Below are positions 25,374 to 38,800 of a DNA stretch of 64,000 nt, one piece after another (position 1 is the first letter of the stretch; each line of letters begins with the position of its first letter). Made by a program: the position numbers and the translations under genes. Source of the stretch: Varroa destructor (Eukaryota > Arthropoda > Arachnida > Mesostigmata > Varroidae); contig NW_019211454.1 in NCBI RefSeq assembly GCF_002443255.2, positions 28,163,565 to 28,227,564 on the forward strand, in the 5' to 3' direction. Under the pieces are notes generated by a model. The model worked only from the letters and a program-made list of their open reading frames with translations. It searched no databases and had not been told where the DNA came from.

Positions 25374-27670
25374 TTTTGATTACGCCTACGTCTCTAGTAT
25401 GGCATAGATCTTGTATACCTAAATTTGGGAATTTGACAAATTGGTTCGAACTTGATAGCGGCTAACGGCTGCCTTCCAAAGCCTAATTCAGACGACGAAT
25501 AAATACGATCTGAACGGAAAGCTCCGTGAATTTGATTGACATCTGAGTACTTCGCTTTTACGTAAGTAAGTCAACTAATTGGATTTTCTGAGATCGTCAT
25601 CGCGCAACAAGATGAGGTGTTCGCTTGCGTTCCATGTAACAGTTCCAAGTCAAGTAGTTGAAGAGTTTAAGCTGATTTTGGGACTTTGGCGACATGTTAC
25701 GTACATTTGGATGAAACTCAGGCAAAGACATCCTTGCAAGCTATAGCTGTGCCAGGTAAATTGCTTGTTCCGAGCTGGAATGCATTTAAAATGAGCCTTA
25801 TAGATGTACTTGGATACAAAAGTGCTAGTGAAATTTCGAGCAGATTTGTCGTTGTAATGGGTCTAAAAGCAACAAATTGAAAAACGATAATAATCGACTG
25901 CACCTAAATACAAACAGTGGTTATCGTAATGGACAAGTAAACGAGCAACCGATAGCCTTCGCACGCCCACTTTAGGAAACTCTTATAAATCTTAAAGTTA
26001 TATCTTTCCACCGGGTATGAATAAATTGCCCCTCATATTTTCCTCCTCTCATTGTCGCAGTGGCGGCAAATACGAAACTAGCCTGAAAAACCGGCTTCCA
26101 TCGAACCGAAAATGGTTTTACCAGTGCAGTGCATAAGGCCTCATCTAGCAGAAACATGAAATATTTCATTCGCATGTCACTAAACTCACAAAATGCTATT
26201 TATACTGGAGGAGACGTTTCGATTAAATATTATGCAACACCTGGTATATGGCTAATGAAACGCATTCAATTTAACTGTAAGAGTACTGCTTAATAGTAAA
26301 GCTGAACAACCAAACGTAGGCAAGACAGAGTAAGGAAAATTTCCTGTACTGAAAGATATTAGATATATAGATAGTTTTAGCACTTCTATCCAGGGTATGT
26401 AGCTTAAATGATGTATCCTTGGAAGGTCTTAATCGATTTCAAGACATGCTGTTACCACAAACATGACAAAGGTAAAATTTGTTAAACTTAGTCCGAAAGT
26501 GCACTTTAGATCTACCTTCGATTCTAGCAAAAAGGCCCTAAGAGCTCTAACTCTATCCAAGATACAGGTCTTTTCTTAGGGGATCTAAAGTAGAACGTGT
26601 TTCTATAATCGATGTTCGACAGAATAATGCGAAAAAAATAGTATTTACGGTTGTAGGATGGTATTTATTAGTACGGAAATAACGTAAACATACCCTTTGA
26701 CCTACCACAGATATATTTAATTGAACGTTTTTTTGACTGATCAGTAAAACGCCGACTCATTTTCAGCTACCTCGCTAGACTCGCACATTGACATGGCTAC
26801 TAACCATTGACAGATTCCGCAGCTTCTCAGTCGTCTTCAGTCTGCGTCTTCCTGGCTTCCGGAGCAATGGAACACAAAATACTCACCTGTATCACTTATG
26901 ATTTTGGGTAAATTTGGCCGAAGTCGCCAAAGATGGCCATCTGCGGGTAAATTGCCATATGCTTTATATATACATATATATATATGAAGTGATCTCGGAG
27001 TGGTACCTTTAAAGACACTTCATCAGAACACAATTATTTTTTGTTTATCTATAATTAATAAAGAGCATATACAGATATTGAGAGAACAATGAAAAGTGCG
27101 AAATAGAAGAAGTTACTTATATTGTTCTAGTTACACAAATTCAATATCTTTAGAGGATATTAAATTTAATATTCTATGAAACGTTTTTATAGAACCAATA
27201 CTGGTACTATTTAGAATAGTTCTTAGATAGATAGAAATAGAAGGGTCCAATGCGAAACGTTTGCTTTATTAATAAGATGTTATTATGTTCGAACCCGACC
27301 GCCGTTACATTAGTATCAGCGATACTCAATATGTATGTTATGGCTCTTTACCGTAAACATTACGCAATAGTGGATAATTATCAGTGTCTAATTCTCAACA
27401 ATGGCGCTTAGTTAATTACCTGCACAGAATGTACATGCACAACGCTCGACAATGCGTACATTGTTACCGATGTTTGTGCTCCTTTCACAGGCACTTAGCG
27501 AATACAGTCTGACAATCCTATCATTCAAGGCTCCTACAGAATGACTTTGTATACTTTTGATATCTGGTCTTATTTATTATACGTTATTACAGTTATTTAT
27601 ACATGTATAATATGGCAGGCTTAGCTCATTGACCTTTCCTCCTTGTACTCTGTGCACCCTTCCAATTATT
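25374..27670. other. AT-rich region without a recognised gene
   Basis: Stops are dense in all frames. A (TA)n microsatellite lies at 26965-26985. A sequence at about 27288 (TTCGAAC followed by CCGAC) recalls a tRNA T-loop but has no matching stem. Confidence 0.55.
26965..26985. repeat. Short (TA)n microsatellite
   Basis: Imperfect TATA run interrupted by one C. Confidence 0.85.
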
Positions 27671-28650
27671 ATCTTCCTTAATCGTTTTCAAAATTTTTTA
27701 ATATTGGGTGCTGACAGAAACCGATAGCAAGAGAGCATCCGATATGTAAGCTTTCGAGAACGCGAATTGGCTCCGCGTACGCACAAGACAGAATCGATAC
27801 TAGTCGTCGTCGTCGCCATCTAAAGTTGAAAGGCGAACCACGAATCGAAAATAAATGACTCCTTTCTGTATCGGAGCTGCAGTAGCCGGCGAGAGGCAGC
27901 GGAGTAGCCACCTGAATAAATGGGATGGAAAGATGTCCAAAGGACGGAAAGAAAAGATGGAGCTAGAAACAGAGAAATGGTGGTGCCCCTGTCTGTTCAC
28001 TTCGTCTTGCACTTTTTCTTTTACTCCTTCTTTTATGTTCGCTACCGTTTCGGAGCAGCTTATAGGAAACCCTAATTCTACGTAGGAATGAAGATCGGTC
28101 GGCACATCGGTGCTCCGCCGGCCTAGCAGACGCGTATCTGCCCCGGGGCCCTGCGGTATCTTTAGAAAAACGATGAAGCGTCGGAGTAGTCCGGCGCTGC
28201 ACCGGCTCTCTAGTCGTGCAGAGAGGGTAAGAGAAGCGTAATATTTTAGCAGCCTGTTGCCTGAGTCCCGTCAAGAAAGAACGAGCTAAAGCAGGGGGCT
28301 GCTCGTAAGCTAATACGTCTGGCTTGCAGGTGTCGACCAAATGCGTCGAACAACGCTAGATCGAAGCAGGTTGCGCCAGCTGCAGAAGTAGCGCGAAATT
28401 CTAGCGAACGACATCTCAGCGATAGCAAGCCAGAAAGAAAAAGGCAGGCGGTGCTATTTTGCAGGAGGACGATTTCGCCGGAAAAAGGTATGACGAAGAA
28501 ACGAGTACAAGGAAGGGGAAGGTTATATAGGACGCGTGGTCTTGATAAAATTAAGAGCTGCCCACCAAAGCCCGGTTCACCTACAGCATTGCGTAACCAA
28601 TGACACGGACCCAGATGCTTCAACAAGCCCATTGAGATGGTGTGTTAGAG
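27671..28650. other. Block of lower AT content with overlapping open frames, no gene identified
   Basis: About 1 kb of clearly different composition, with minus-strand frames at 28632-28246 (128 codons, ATG start, ending at TGA) and 28340-27963, and a plus-strand frame at 27855-28085. The 128-codon product is Leu/Phe/Arg-rich with no domain and no signal peptide. A TATATA element sits at 28524-28530 in a less AT-rich context and could be a core promoter for either strand. The block may mark an exon or promoter of an unseen gene, but no splice-consistent model could be built. Confidence 0.28.
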
Positions 28651-29765
28651 ATGCATGTCGGGTGTGAGACTTTGCATTAAGTCTTGCTGAGTCAATGAGA
28701 CAGCCACAATCACCACTATGCGGAAGTTTTCGTCCGCTGCGTTTGCCGCAACAATAGTGGTATAACTATGAGTATTGAAAAGTTATAACTTTAAACAGGT
28801 AGGTGGCTCCATTGTTATTCGCTCTTGATTGCATCGCGTTTGACGTTTAAAAGGATATGTTCTTGTTCACAGGTTCCTTCATTGAAAATTGTATTACCGT
28901 TTAAACTGCCAGCCCAAAAACTATGCGCACGTAACGTAATAGAAGTCAAGCTAACTACATATTGTGCTTGTTGACCGTTTTAACCAGAGCAGTGGTATAA
29001 CGAACCACATACTCTATCTGATAACGGCCAGCTGGCGACTAACTGTTATAGAAAGCTATACATATATGATACAACTCATATGGGGCCTACAGCCTTCAAT
29101 TTTAGCGATTATAGTGGACGAACCCGCTTGAGGAAAATCTGCTTTTGAGAAAGGCTTGATTGTAAATTAGTTTTGGAGTAAATAATACACGCGTATACAA
29201 TTTATATGGCAACATATTTGAGGGCCACGCCGGTGATATAGACATCAATGCTCCGGGTAGGCCACACGTCGACCTAATACCTTATCGGCCAGCAGAGGCT
29301 CAATGACAGTTAATGAAATTTTTAATGTTATCATTGATATTATCATACAATGCAGTTGCTTTGATGAACGCTTGAATGTATATATTCTACTCGGTAAGGC
29401 TCTTCCTCTAAACAATTGAAATCGCATTTGAATGATAAAAAAAAAAACTTCTAGTGCATATTTTTAACTTATCAAGGATATTCTCAACGTTCTGTTCGGT
29501 TAAACATTATGACCTATACCGTTAATGAATATTCATGCTTTCTAATGCAAATGTCACGCACCGCAAGCATCGGTAGTTGACTGTTCATAAAAATGCGATT
29601 ATTAATGACTGCCTTATCACATATATCGAAAAATGCAGGATGTAGTACATCACATGCATCGGATCGCAGCTTCTACCGATCACAGTTCCTGTCTTATGTC
29701 CTGGCTTCGCATTCATTGTCGGTGAACCTCGTCAGGTACTTGCACAACAGGGTCTGAAAAGGGAC
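28651..29765. other. Region without a recognised gene
   Basis: AT-rich, with one 60-codon minus frame and an A-run near 29440. Nothing further seen. Confidence 0.55.
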
Positions 29766-32700
29766 TTCAACAATTTTCAGGTCGTTCACCAAAGAACGAC
29801 TCGTACTCTTGACGTCTAGAGATTTTCCTCCACTTTCACTTCCGATCTTTACTTCTCAAATCCCTCGCTCAACACGTTCAAGCATTTACGAGCCTGGCTT
29901 GAGGATAGCGTCGTTGCCGCGCTCAATTCGTTCCACTAGAAGACGGATAGTCTTATTCGTTTGGAACTGTCACTTTGTCAGGCTGCACAGGATCACCTTT
30001 TTCACACACACTAAGTTTATGGAATACGGGGCGCTGGCCGCTGCGCGACTCTCGCTAAGTTACTGTCACAACCAACGCTACAAGGACTCTGCTCTACATT
30101 ATGACTGCTGCTACTAAGTCTGCCTGTTATCTGTGGAACGTGAAGAGACTAGTCGACTTCAGGGGATCTGGAACGTCACTGACGGCAGACGTTGCTGCTA
30201 TATTAGGAGCTGAAACAGCACTTCTGACCAGAAGGCTGGGAGCACCCAATTCGTCGTCGCGCTTTCCATTGGCCATACATCCACCAACGCGTCACATCTC
30301 TAGACACAGAAGGTTCGAGGAACAAACAATAAGGCGCTATGCTACTCCATCGAGCAAACGGCTGAAACAGGCAACTGTGTTGTGCGAGCGCTGTAGTGAA
30401 TAGGTATGGACAAGGTGATGCCACTTTATTCGGGAAACGTTGGGAAGAAAAACAGAAATTGACAGTACACATAGTCAGCACATCTCCAAGTCAATCAAAA
30501 AGACAGCACAAGGCTAGCTATTGTGCATAAGGCAGTCATTTTCTCTACTGCCTCTGGAATAAACATGCATTTATCTATAATGAACTATCTTGACGTTGGA
30601 TTCTGTGCAGATCGAAACAGATCACTCTTAACTGCCGTTCTCTAATATCCACCTCAGTTTGCATACTACGACATTAAAGAAATAATGCCATACCAAACAG
30701 TATGATTGTCATCTGCTTCAAAAGATAGGTGTGTATTTATAAAGATAGAAGAAATACCTGTTGAGTGTTAGAAAGGGTCAATTAAAAAACTTGCAACGTA
30801 TCCAACAGCCGCTGCTTGGTCTTAAATCTAATAGGATAAATATTTCTATTATTCGAATAGGATAAAATAGGTATCTATTGGATTATTGTTTTCTGGTCCG
30901 AGTCAGATTTTGTGGCTTTGTTCGCTAGATGATTTCCACTTAACCCGGTGAAGAAATATTACCGTGTTTTGATCTTTAGATTATTTCAAAAGCATCTATA
31001 CCAAAAGACATTTTGAGCCATAATGCCGCCGGTATTGTTCTACAATGGAAACCACACGCAAATGCTTCTTGTGCAGGCCATTTGTGCGTATATATGTCGT
31101 ACACACATAATTACAGAGTAGTATTCCGCAGACGAGGGAGAGTAGATGGGCGCATTTGTTGCATAGAATTAATTCGTCTTTGCCGGTTCATCCCATATCC
31201 TTCGTTATTTTTCTATTTTTGTTTTTGTTATATCGGTAGAAACCAGACGTCTGCGATAGATTGGGGTCGTCGAGACCGGATACGATGCATGCGACAGAGT
31301 TAGGCGACAGAAGCAACAACATCCTAGAGGCAAAAAGCATTTCCGTTACATAGAATAGCTGTTTCTATGGCAGCAACGACTGGTACAACTACCGCGGCCA
31401 GCATCACTCCAACCAACCCCGCTCGGATTCTGACCCAGAGGCTCTAATGTCCATTTCTCCGCTTACCCCCGCTATCCTGGCATCTTCGCCCCTGCCGTCG
31501 ACTATTGGGCCTATCAAGAAGAAGACAGAGACTTCCAGAGAAGACAAGCCAAACACAACGTAAGCTACTGGTGAAGTTTCCTCACACTTACAATGGTTTT
31601 ATCTTCTACTAGCAGTACTAATGCTAGCAGTTCGCTGCTATGCACCAATGCTACTTGCGACGTAGTCGGCAAGAGCTAAGGCCACGCCATCGCCACATAG
31701 TCGACCGCTGCGCTGCTGGAGTGGGAGCATAGCGCTCATGTGGAACCATCGCACATGCGGCTCTGCCTCCAGTTCTCAATGTCTTCTCTTTTTCCATTTC
31801 ACTCCGTCGGATTCTCCAGGACGATTTTTCACTTCTAGCCGCAGGCAGAATCTGCTACAAGTTCATAACCCGATAACAGCTCGACGTCGGTCGGTAGGCC
31901 AGTCGCTCGCTCCCAGCTGGAAACGCTCTTTTCTCGGCAGTGGCAGCGTCCTGTGGAGGCGTGCGGAGGCCCACCTGTCTAGGCTGCCAGGTGCTTCATG
32001 TGCCCGCTTCATTATGGTACGGTAAGCTGCGGCCATGTAGACCACCTAAGGTACAAAATACAAAGGAAGAGGAGGTTGATAGAGGTCTCAGTTTCATTTT
32101 GCCTAGAGGCGAGCCCCCAACTTGGACTGACTGTCCTTTACGGCTTCGAGAAAGATCGTGTAAAGACTACTTTTATGGGTGGTGTTTGATACCTGACGGT
32201 CAGTTAACCGTTTGCAACGCAGCGGACTCCATTGTCGTCACGGCGGCGCCACCTCCTTTCGTCTGCAATAGCTCCGTACCAGCCATACCTTGTGCAGACA
32301 ATGTAACATAGTTTGCCCTAGTTCAAACTGGTAGTAGGACCCATGTCCTAGCTAATGCTAGCTAGAAAGCCCGCTAGTCGACTCACTTACTTGCGAGCTT
32401 CAGGAGTAACTTTGCCCATCGCTTCGGCGGAAGGCTCTTCTTTCCAATCACCTATCTTTCCTCCTGCTCGTCCGTCCTTCTTTTTTATGCTGGAAATTTG
32501 CCAGCGCTGCGAGTTAGAAGCCCTAACAGTGAAAATGAGTCAATTTGTCTTCGTTATCTGAGCCGATGATGGTGATGGTTTCTGCACGACCAAATGTTCC
32601 AAAGACACGAGTCTGTAGAATTTGACATGATCGAAAAACAACAAGATCTAATGCCACCGATCTGATTGTGGTTGTTTTGCCTACTTTGTCTCGTTAGCTT

Positions 32701-33480
32701 GTTCGCCATGACTAGTTTTCATAGTTTCAGAATACGCAGAAACGGTATCCGTAGTGGGAACTTCGCCTCGCGCAACATTTTCGCGACTTGGAAGAAGGAA
32801 GAATAAGACATCTTAGGGGACCGTTGTGGTACAATTGAAGAAAACGTTGGCTGCAGCGTTTGCCTTCCGATAGTGTCTCGATTTGTTACGTTCAAGAGCA
32901 AAAGCTAGAGACTGTTGTTTCAAATTAGGCACTCACCAGATGTTAGCTGAGAGGAAGGAGTGCTATCGCCGCCAACAAAACGTTGTCTGCCATCTGGCCT
33001 ATGCCGACGTTCTTTTTGCCCTGCAGAGTAGGAGACCTGTTCGTCTTTCTAGCCGTCGGTAACGGTAGATTTCTAACGTCATTTTTCTCTGTCTTCTTTT
33101 TATCGCTACTGCGCTTGTTGTGTAAACTTGATCCTGCTGTGCGCACCAATTTTACTATATAGTGAAGCAGATATTTAAACAAGTAGGTACTAAACATGCC
33201 TTTCCTGCCTGCCAGCTACATAGACTTTTACGGCGGACCAAGAAGCACTAACACGTCATAAACTCAGTCAGTTGGGAGGTCGTGCAGCGGCAGGAAGAAG
33301 AAAAAACAAAAAGTGCATAGCTCAAGCAAGTTGTATGGCTCCTGGCGATGTCGTGTATCTGTCAAACGCTGCTGTCTCTGCCAGGAATCAAAACGAGCTT
33401 TTTTTGTATTATATACAGGTTCAGCCGAAAGAAAAAAAAAAAACTACTTTTGGTAACAGATTAAAAAATGCTGAGACATA
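29766..33480. other. Long block of lower AT content with many overlapping frames, no gene identified
   Basis: The largest such block. Plus-strand frames lie at 29809-30117, 30101-30403 (100 codons, ATG start), 31013-31303, 31738-32025, 31940-32311 and 32355-32561, and minus-strand frames at 30481-30203 and 33197-32943. None shows a domain. The most exon-like piece is about 31360-31560 on plus, where a frame containing SDSDPEALMSISPLTPAIL and IGPIKKKTETSREDK is followed at 31561 by a donor (CAAC|GTAAGC). That is the composition of a disordered regulatory segment, listed separately. No start, acceptor and stop could be tied into a gene. Confidence 0.28.
31360..31561 (+). CDS. Possible internal exon, disordered Ser/Pro/Lys-rich product
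   Basis: An open plus-strand frame starts after a TAG that could be the AG of an acceptor (GTTACATAG|AATAGC). It runs about 67 codons to a good donor, CACAAC|GTAAGC. The encoded stretch is rich in Ser, Pro, Thr and acidic/basic residues (LTPAILASSPLPSTIGPIK), typical of a disordered linker. The frame stops shortly after the donor. The acceptor lacks a strong pyrimidine tract, and no neighbouring exon in matching phase was found. This is only a pointer. Confidence 0.2.
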
Positions 33481-35449
33481 AAAGCCAACGGTGTTTGCCG
33501 AAGCGTAAAAATACCCAATATTGATCTTTTCACAACAACAAAAACAGTTAAGCTACACGATAGTGTTGCGTTAGAAACAGACGAGACTGCTCAGGTTAGA
33601 ACGGGAAAAGTATCTTTCTAGTTGTAAATTCGTCACGGTAAGCAAAAATCAGGAAGTAGCAATGAGAAGCGGCAAGATGAACTAAGTAAAAAGTTTGCGT
33701 ACTACATAAGGTGAATACCAATACAAATTCAATAGCAATTACTCTAACACATTATACGATTACTGAGGTCTAAGTTTGTTTTTCAATAGCATTGCATTCA
33801 CCTGAGCCGATATCTCTAGAATTGATTCGAACTCAACAGGTGGTCAGGGATTATGCTGCTGCATTCTATCTGGTAGCGTCAACCTGAGTGACCGGCTTGT
33901 AGAAGAGATCAGCTTGCGCTTTCCGACCAGCCTATGAAATAGTGTCATTGCCATCCTTCGATCATTTACTCTTAAAAAATAAGCAGTAAACCAACTGGTG
34001 ACTTTTATACAAGACATATTTAAATCACGCAAACTCAAAAAAAAAAAAGACGGAACAGCAAGATGGTGTTACCAGTAGAACCAAAAACATCGTTTAGTAA
34101 CGGTAGGCACTGAAAGGTCTTTTTTAAATAGAATAAGCAACTGTACTAAGCAGAATGGCTCATTATTGGCTTACCAAAGCTTTAGGAAGTTATCCGCAAA
34201 ATAAAGCCAGCGATCCCTCAAAGTCGGGTTCCCGTCTGAAAAAACAGCACGTCTTATAAAGGAATTTAACACAGCCAAGCAGCTATTCTGGGATCTGATT
34301 AGTGGCATTCATAGCAAAAACAAGACCGGCGAGGGTTTCCACAAATCTGTGTCTGCTTCAAGGCTGCGCGCACTGATATAAAGCGCCACCTCCAAAGGTT
34401 TTCTTCTTTGGGTAATTGTAGCTTTCAATCAGGTAGTGGTTATAGCCATCTGCCACTGTGTTATATATAGGCCAAATGTGATTAATCAATGCAGGCATGT
34501 CGTTTAGTAGTAACCAATTTCATTCTGAAAATAGGCTTCAAGGACAAAAGCTCCGCGGGCTTGCTTTTTCTGTTCAGAAAAATACATTTGAGGTCTTTCA
34601 CTATAACCAGTGATGGTCAAGAGACTGCAAAATATTCAGTCAGTTTCTCTGAATTTCGTAAGGACTGTCGGGCTAAACTCTTCAGTTGCGATGAATTGCT
34701 CCCGTATCCTAATTTGACGGTTATAGATACGGCATCTTTATAACCGGCCTGACTATATATACCTATTGTATACATTTCTGGTATTCAATAAGTAATCTAG
34801 TAACATTGTAATGCGATACAACGTTGAAAATCAGGAAACGAGAAGCAGAACAGGTTATTATTGAGTAGGAGATGCGCCCTAGATGAAAACTTGAGTCTGA
34901 TAGGTTAAGCATCCGGAGGCAACAATTCCTTTAACTTAAAATATAAGGCGTACAACAAAATAACGGGCAGTAGCTAACTCTAGGCAGTGGTGTGTCTCGC
35001 AATCTTAACATCTCGTACATTTGAGTCACCGAAGAGAACCGATAGTTTCTTGAATTAGCAACAGCGTGCGGTGAACGAAGTGCATCATTCTCTCCTAGAG
35101 CGACATGGCGTGGGCAGAAAAGTGTTGTCTTTCTCGGAATACAGGTTTCCCTTTGCAGTTTTTCACAAGGTGACCATGCCTCCTTTCTGAGTGTATATGA
35201 ATCTGAGTGTCAATGGGAATCAAGGGAAAGGTCTAGAGTTTGCCCATGGCCCACGTGGTGTGCATCTCTTTCAAACTCACAACGATTTTCTTATAGTCCT
35301 TTGTCGTGCAAAAACTTGTCTACAGGTATAATATCATTGGTCACTCTGTTTTCAGACTGTGCAGAGCGTTGAAGCTGTAACTGTGTCGGTGAAAACACTT
35401 CGTTTCATAAGTTAGCCACGCGCCGGTCAACTCGAGAGTCGAATATTCT

Positions 35450-35505
35450 ATAATAATATATATATATATACATATATATATAATATACTAATAATAATAA
35501 TAATA
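35450..35505. repeat. Compound (TA)n / (TAA)n microsatellite
   Basis: TA units with a C interruption, passing into six or so TAA units. Confidence 0.92.
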
Positions 35506-35541
35506 AGCACAGCAACAGAAATGTACATGTTTTAATCAATA

Positions 35542-35859
35542 ATGTATTTTTTTCGAAACAGGCTTGACAATGGTATGATAAATATGTATGTACCGCTTAA
35601 ATATAAACGTATTTTCCTTTTTCTAAAAATATATATATATAGCAGCATATGCAGTAAGGGAGACATCGAAATTAACAGTTGGAAGTTCTTTGGATTACAT
35701 AATCTCCTCGCCACGGGTTTGATAAGTGACCAGAAAGTGATGATGACAGCTCTGGAAGCGTCCGAGAACAAACTTGTTCCTCAGATATTCCCTGAAATTG
35801 TTCCTGTTTCTATTTTTATTCCTGATGTCTGGCGAAACGAACAGTCTCTTCTCCGATAA
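35542..35859 (+). CDS. ATG-initiated 105-codon open frame, unrecognised
   Basis: The frame starts at a real ATG (35542) and ends in TAA. The N-terminal third is Lys/Tyr/Ile/Phe-rich and passes through a short TA repeat (IYIYSS). The rest is less biased, with ISDQKVMMTALEASENK and IFPEIVPVSIFIPDVWR. A second frame from 35774 overlaps it with a hydrophobic start. No domain, splice border or polyadenylation context supports it. It is among the longest ATG frames here but within what chance would give. Confidence 0.15.
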   Translation: MYFFRNRLDNGMINMYVPLKYKRIFLFLKIYIYSSICSKGDIEINSWKFFGLHNLLATGLISDQKVMMTALEASENKLVPQIFPEIVPVSIFIPDVWRNEQSLLR

Positions 35860-38800
35860 GTTACAGCCAGGGCAAGTTAGAGAGGAGGCGCGAATCGAAA
35901 GAAGTAGAGGCCGAAGCGGACACGTCTGGCAAATGACTACTGTAGTACATTACGAGTTACTCTGTTATTATTTGAGCTTTAGGGCGAAACCATTTTCGAT
36001 AGTGTGGGAGGCTCCAGCTTGCGTAGATGTCAGCTATTTTTTCCTACGAAACGTAAACGATATTGCTTACATTCTTGTATGGAGCCTCTGTGTTGTCGAA
36101 ATGCTAATCAGCCAAAGCAAGATGCTATTCGTTGGTACAAGGTACATTGTCGAATAGTTGTTTCACCTTACGGCATTTGATAATGGTGCGGAAAACAGAA
36201 GGGGGGCATTTTGTTGTAGCGTTGCAAACATTTAATTAAATTGTTCAAGTGATAATAGTGTGGATTTTATGGATTCGGCTTTACTTAATAGTAAACGAGC
36301 CGGCAAACTAGAGACTATAAATGTTATGTATAGTAATGTTGTGATAATAGGACGAGACTGCGTATTGTTTTTTTGTAATAAAGTAGATACACTCAGTTTA
36401 TTGAAACGTTATTGGTCTGCGAAAAACAAGTTTCTTAGAGATATTCCGGCATCTAGACAGTTGACTTACTCCTGGAAGTTTGGTAGAATTGTCCTGTAAG
36501 AATAACAGTCCTCCTACCGTTTTTCCGTTTACGATGATACACACGCTGATAACATTATCAGTTTTCGTTGGCCGCTTATGTTACCATCGGTTATTGCTAC
36601 GTTTCTACGTTTCCCTTAATACGTCTAACCATCAAATGCAAAACATTTCGATTTCATTTACCGATAGCAACTAAACATTAGTGTGTGTATATACAGAGTT
36701 CGAGATCGCTGATCTAACATCAGAAAAGGCCAGGGCACGATCCGTGCCTGCACTTCGTCTTTCAGGTCGTCGACAAGTACCTTTTTCGCTCGCTCTTTAC
36801 CTGAGACGGTCAAAAAGAGGTAAAGAATCGCACAGATCTAACAACAGATTCTCCTTACAACGTCTGCACAAACATCGGCGAAATACTTAATTGATTCGTT
36901 ATTTCACAGGATGCGTACAAAGACATGATGATACTGATCACTGTTTCCCATATGACAACGAAAATATTTCTGAAAGATTGAATTTCTGAATTCTAGCTTG
37001 TTTGGTAGACCCCGATACCCATCAGCTTATCACGGTAGTGGCTGAAGAGAAAGTCTTTTCCCCGTAAAGCTTTTACTGCCATTGAGATTTAAGTTTGTAC
37101 GGCTTGCTTCCTACTTCAGTCCTACTAAAAAACTGGCACTGCTGACTCGATTTACAAGTCCTATCTTTTAATATCCCCATTTCACTGCCGAATTGCGAAA
37201 GAAAAAATACCTTAATACAGTGTTATTGTTCAGTATTGGGATAGTTTGCCTTGTTTTCAATTGTTTCTCGAGAGACGTCTTTGTCAACCACCTACACTAG
37301 TGAGTGCATCAACAGTTGCAATGAGACTACGGATAGGTGGCTGGTAGGCACGTCATGGGTATCGTTGTCATCATCACTTAGACAAACAATAAACATTTAT
37401 AAGCAAATTGTATTTGATAATATAAATTGGCATTGGGTGGCGTTTTGCAGTGAAGAAAAAAATTTCTTTTCCAGGATCATAACGGGACCAACCAGGATCA
37501 TCAAGGTTATTGCCAGCGTGTATATAAAAACAAAATACTATTCGCTTTAGGTGATAAAGGGATATCGATAAATTTAATTAGAATCAACAGATTTGAACAA
37601 TCTCGCACACATCTCTTGCCTATAGATACAATAGTAACGCGGCGGAAGAGAGACGATTTCACATCGGCCAGCTCTATTACTATATATAGAATGCTACAAA
37701 AAGTCCTTTTTCCTGCGCTAAAAAAAGGTAGTGGCATATTTTTTATTTTACAGAAATGGGAATTACTAGATGCCCAATTGACAGACCTAAGGGTTCGGGA
37801 TTAAACTCGTTCAGTAAAGCTTGTGCGACGCGCTAATTGTGTTGAGTGACGGGAAGCAATAGGAGCACAGCCGGTTGTTGCATGACGTTCTAGCGTTTCT
37901 GAAAAACTTGTTAACATATATGAATTTCACGCGTGATAAACTTCAAATCGCTTTCTAGTTAACAATGTCTGATAGGTTTTTTTCTTCCGATGCCTTAGCC
38001 GTTTGGTATTGCTTCAGGCGGCTGACTGGTGGGTGGTTCATGCCTAGATTCAAACCTCGATCACCTTAATTTTAGGAAAACACATTACGTACTATGCTCT
38101 CACAGGACATCCGACATGCATTAAGGTGATGCATGAATAATGTCCGCTCTTGCTAATTGCTTCATTTCTTTAATTACCCGGTTGCCAATAATTGACGGTT
38201 TCGTACTACTCGAGGAGTTTTTCTGCCTCTGAAAAGTTGTTGCCATTGTTGAAACCATCAAACCTTTTAGAGTCTGGACTCTAAAAATAAATATGTCGGA
38301 TTACAAAAATAGCGATTTAGGTATATATTATATCTCATATTTTTTCCAGCGTCAAATAGTTATGGAAGCAACTCGTTATGCTTGTTCCGATTACGGTGCG
38401 AGCTTTTTAGCTGATAAATGTGGACTTACGTAACAATCATACTTCTTCAAAAACGGCTCCATTAGATCCTCGATATATGTAAAAAGAAGAATGTAGTACG
38501 TTTTTTAGTTCTAAGTTAATTTCAGCAAGCCATCTTTAAATACTACTTTTAGCTACACAATCGTTGTCGCATGGTCCACATCTATTCCACATTGTTTCGG
38601 TGACTTGTTGCCATTAGATGTAACCACATTTGAAGTCCGAACTCGGGGCAAAAAATCTTGTGACTTAAACAAAATGACCGTAGGGAAAAAGGAAGTCCTG
38701 TCGAGAGAGTCTTTTCATAAACAAAGAAGACTTTCCAGCACTATACGCATACTTGAGAAACGAGGCATGCAGAAAGAAAACCCGTTAAAAAAAAGAGGCG

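Noticed and set aside
27280..27305. tRNA T-loop-like sequence (TTCGAAC before CCGAC)
   Set aside because: The five bases on either side do not pair, and no acceptor or anticodon arm could be placed.
35774..36157. 127-codon frame with a signal-peptide-like start
   Set aside because: The frame begins at TTG and its hydrophobic start is a simple Leu/Phe run; it overlaps another open frame and shows no domain.
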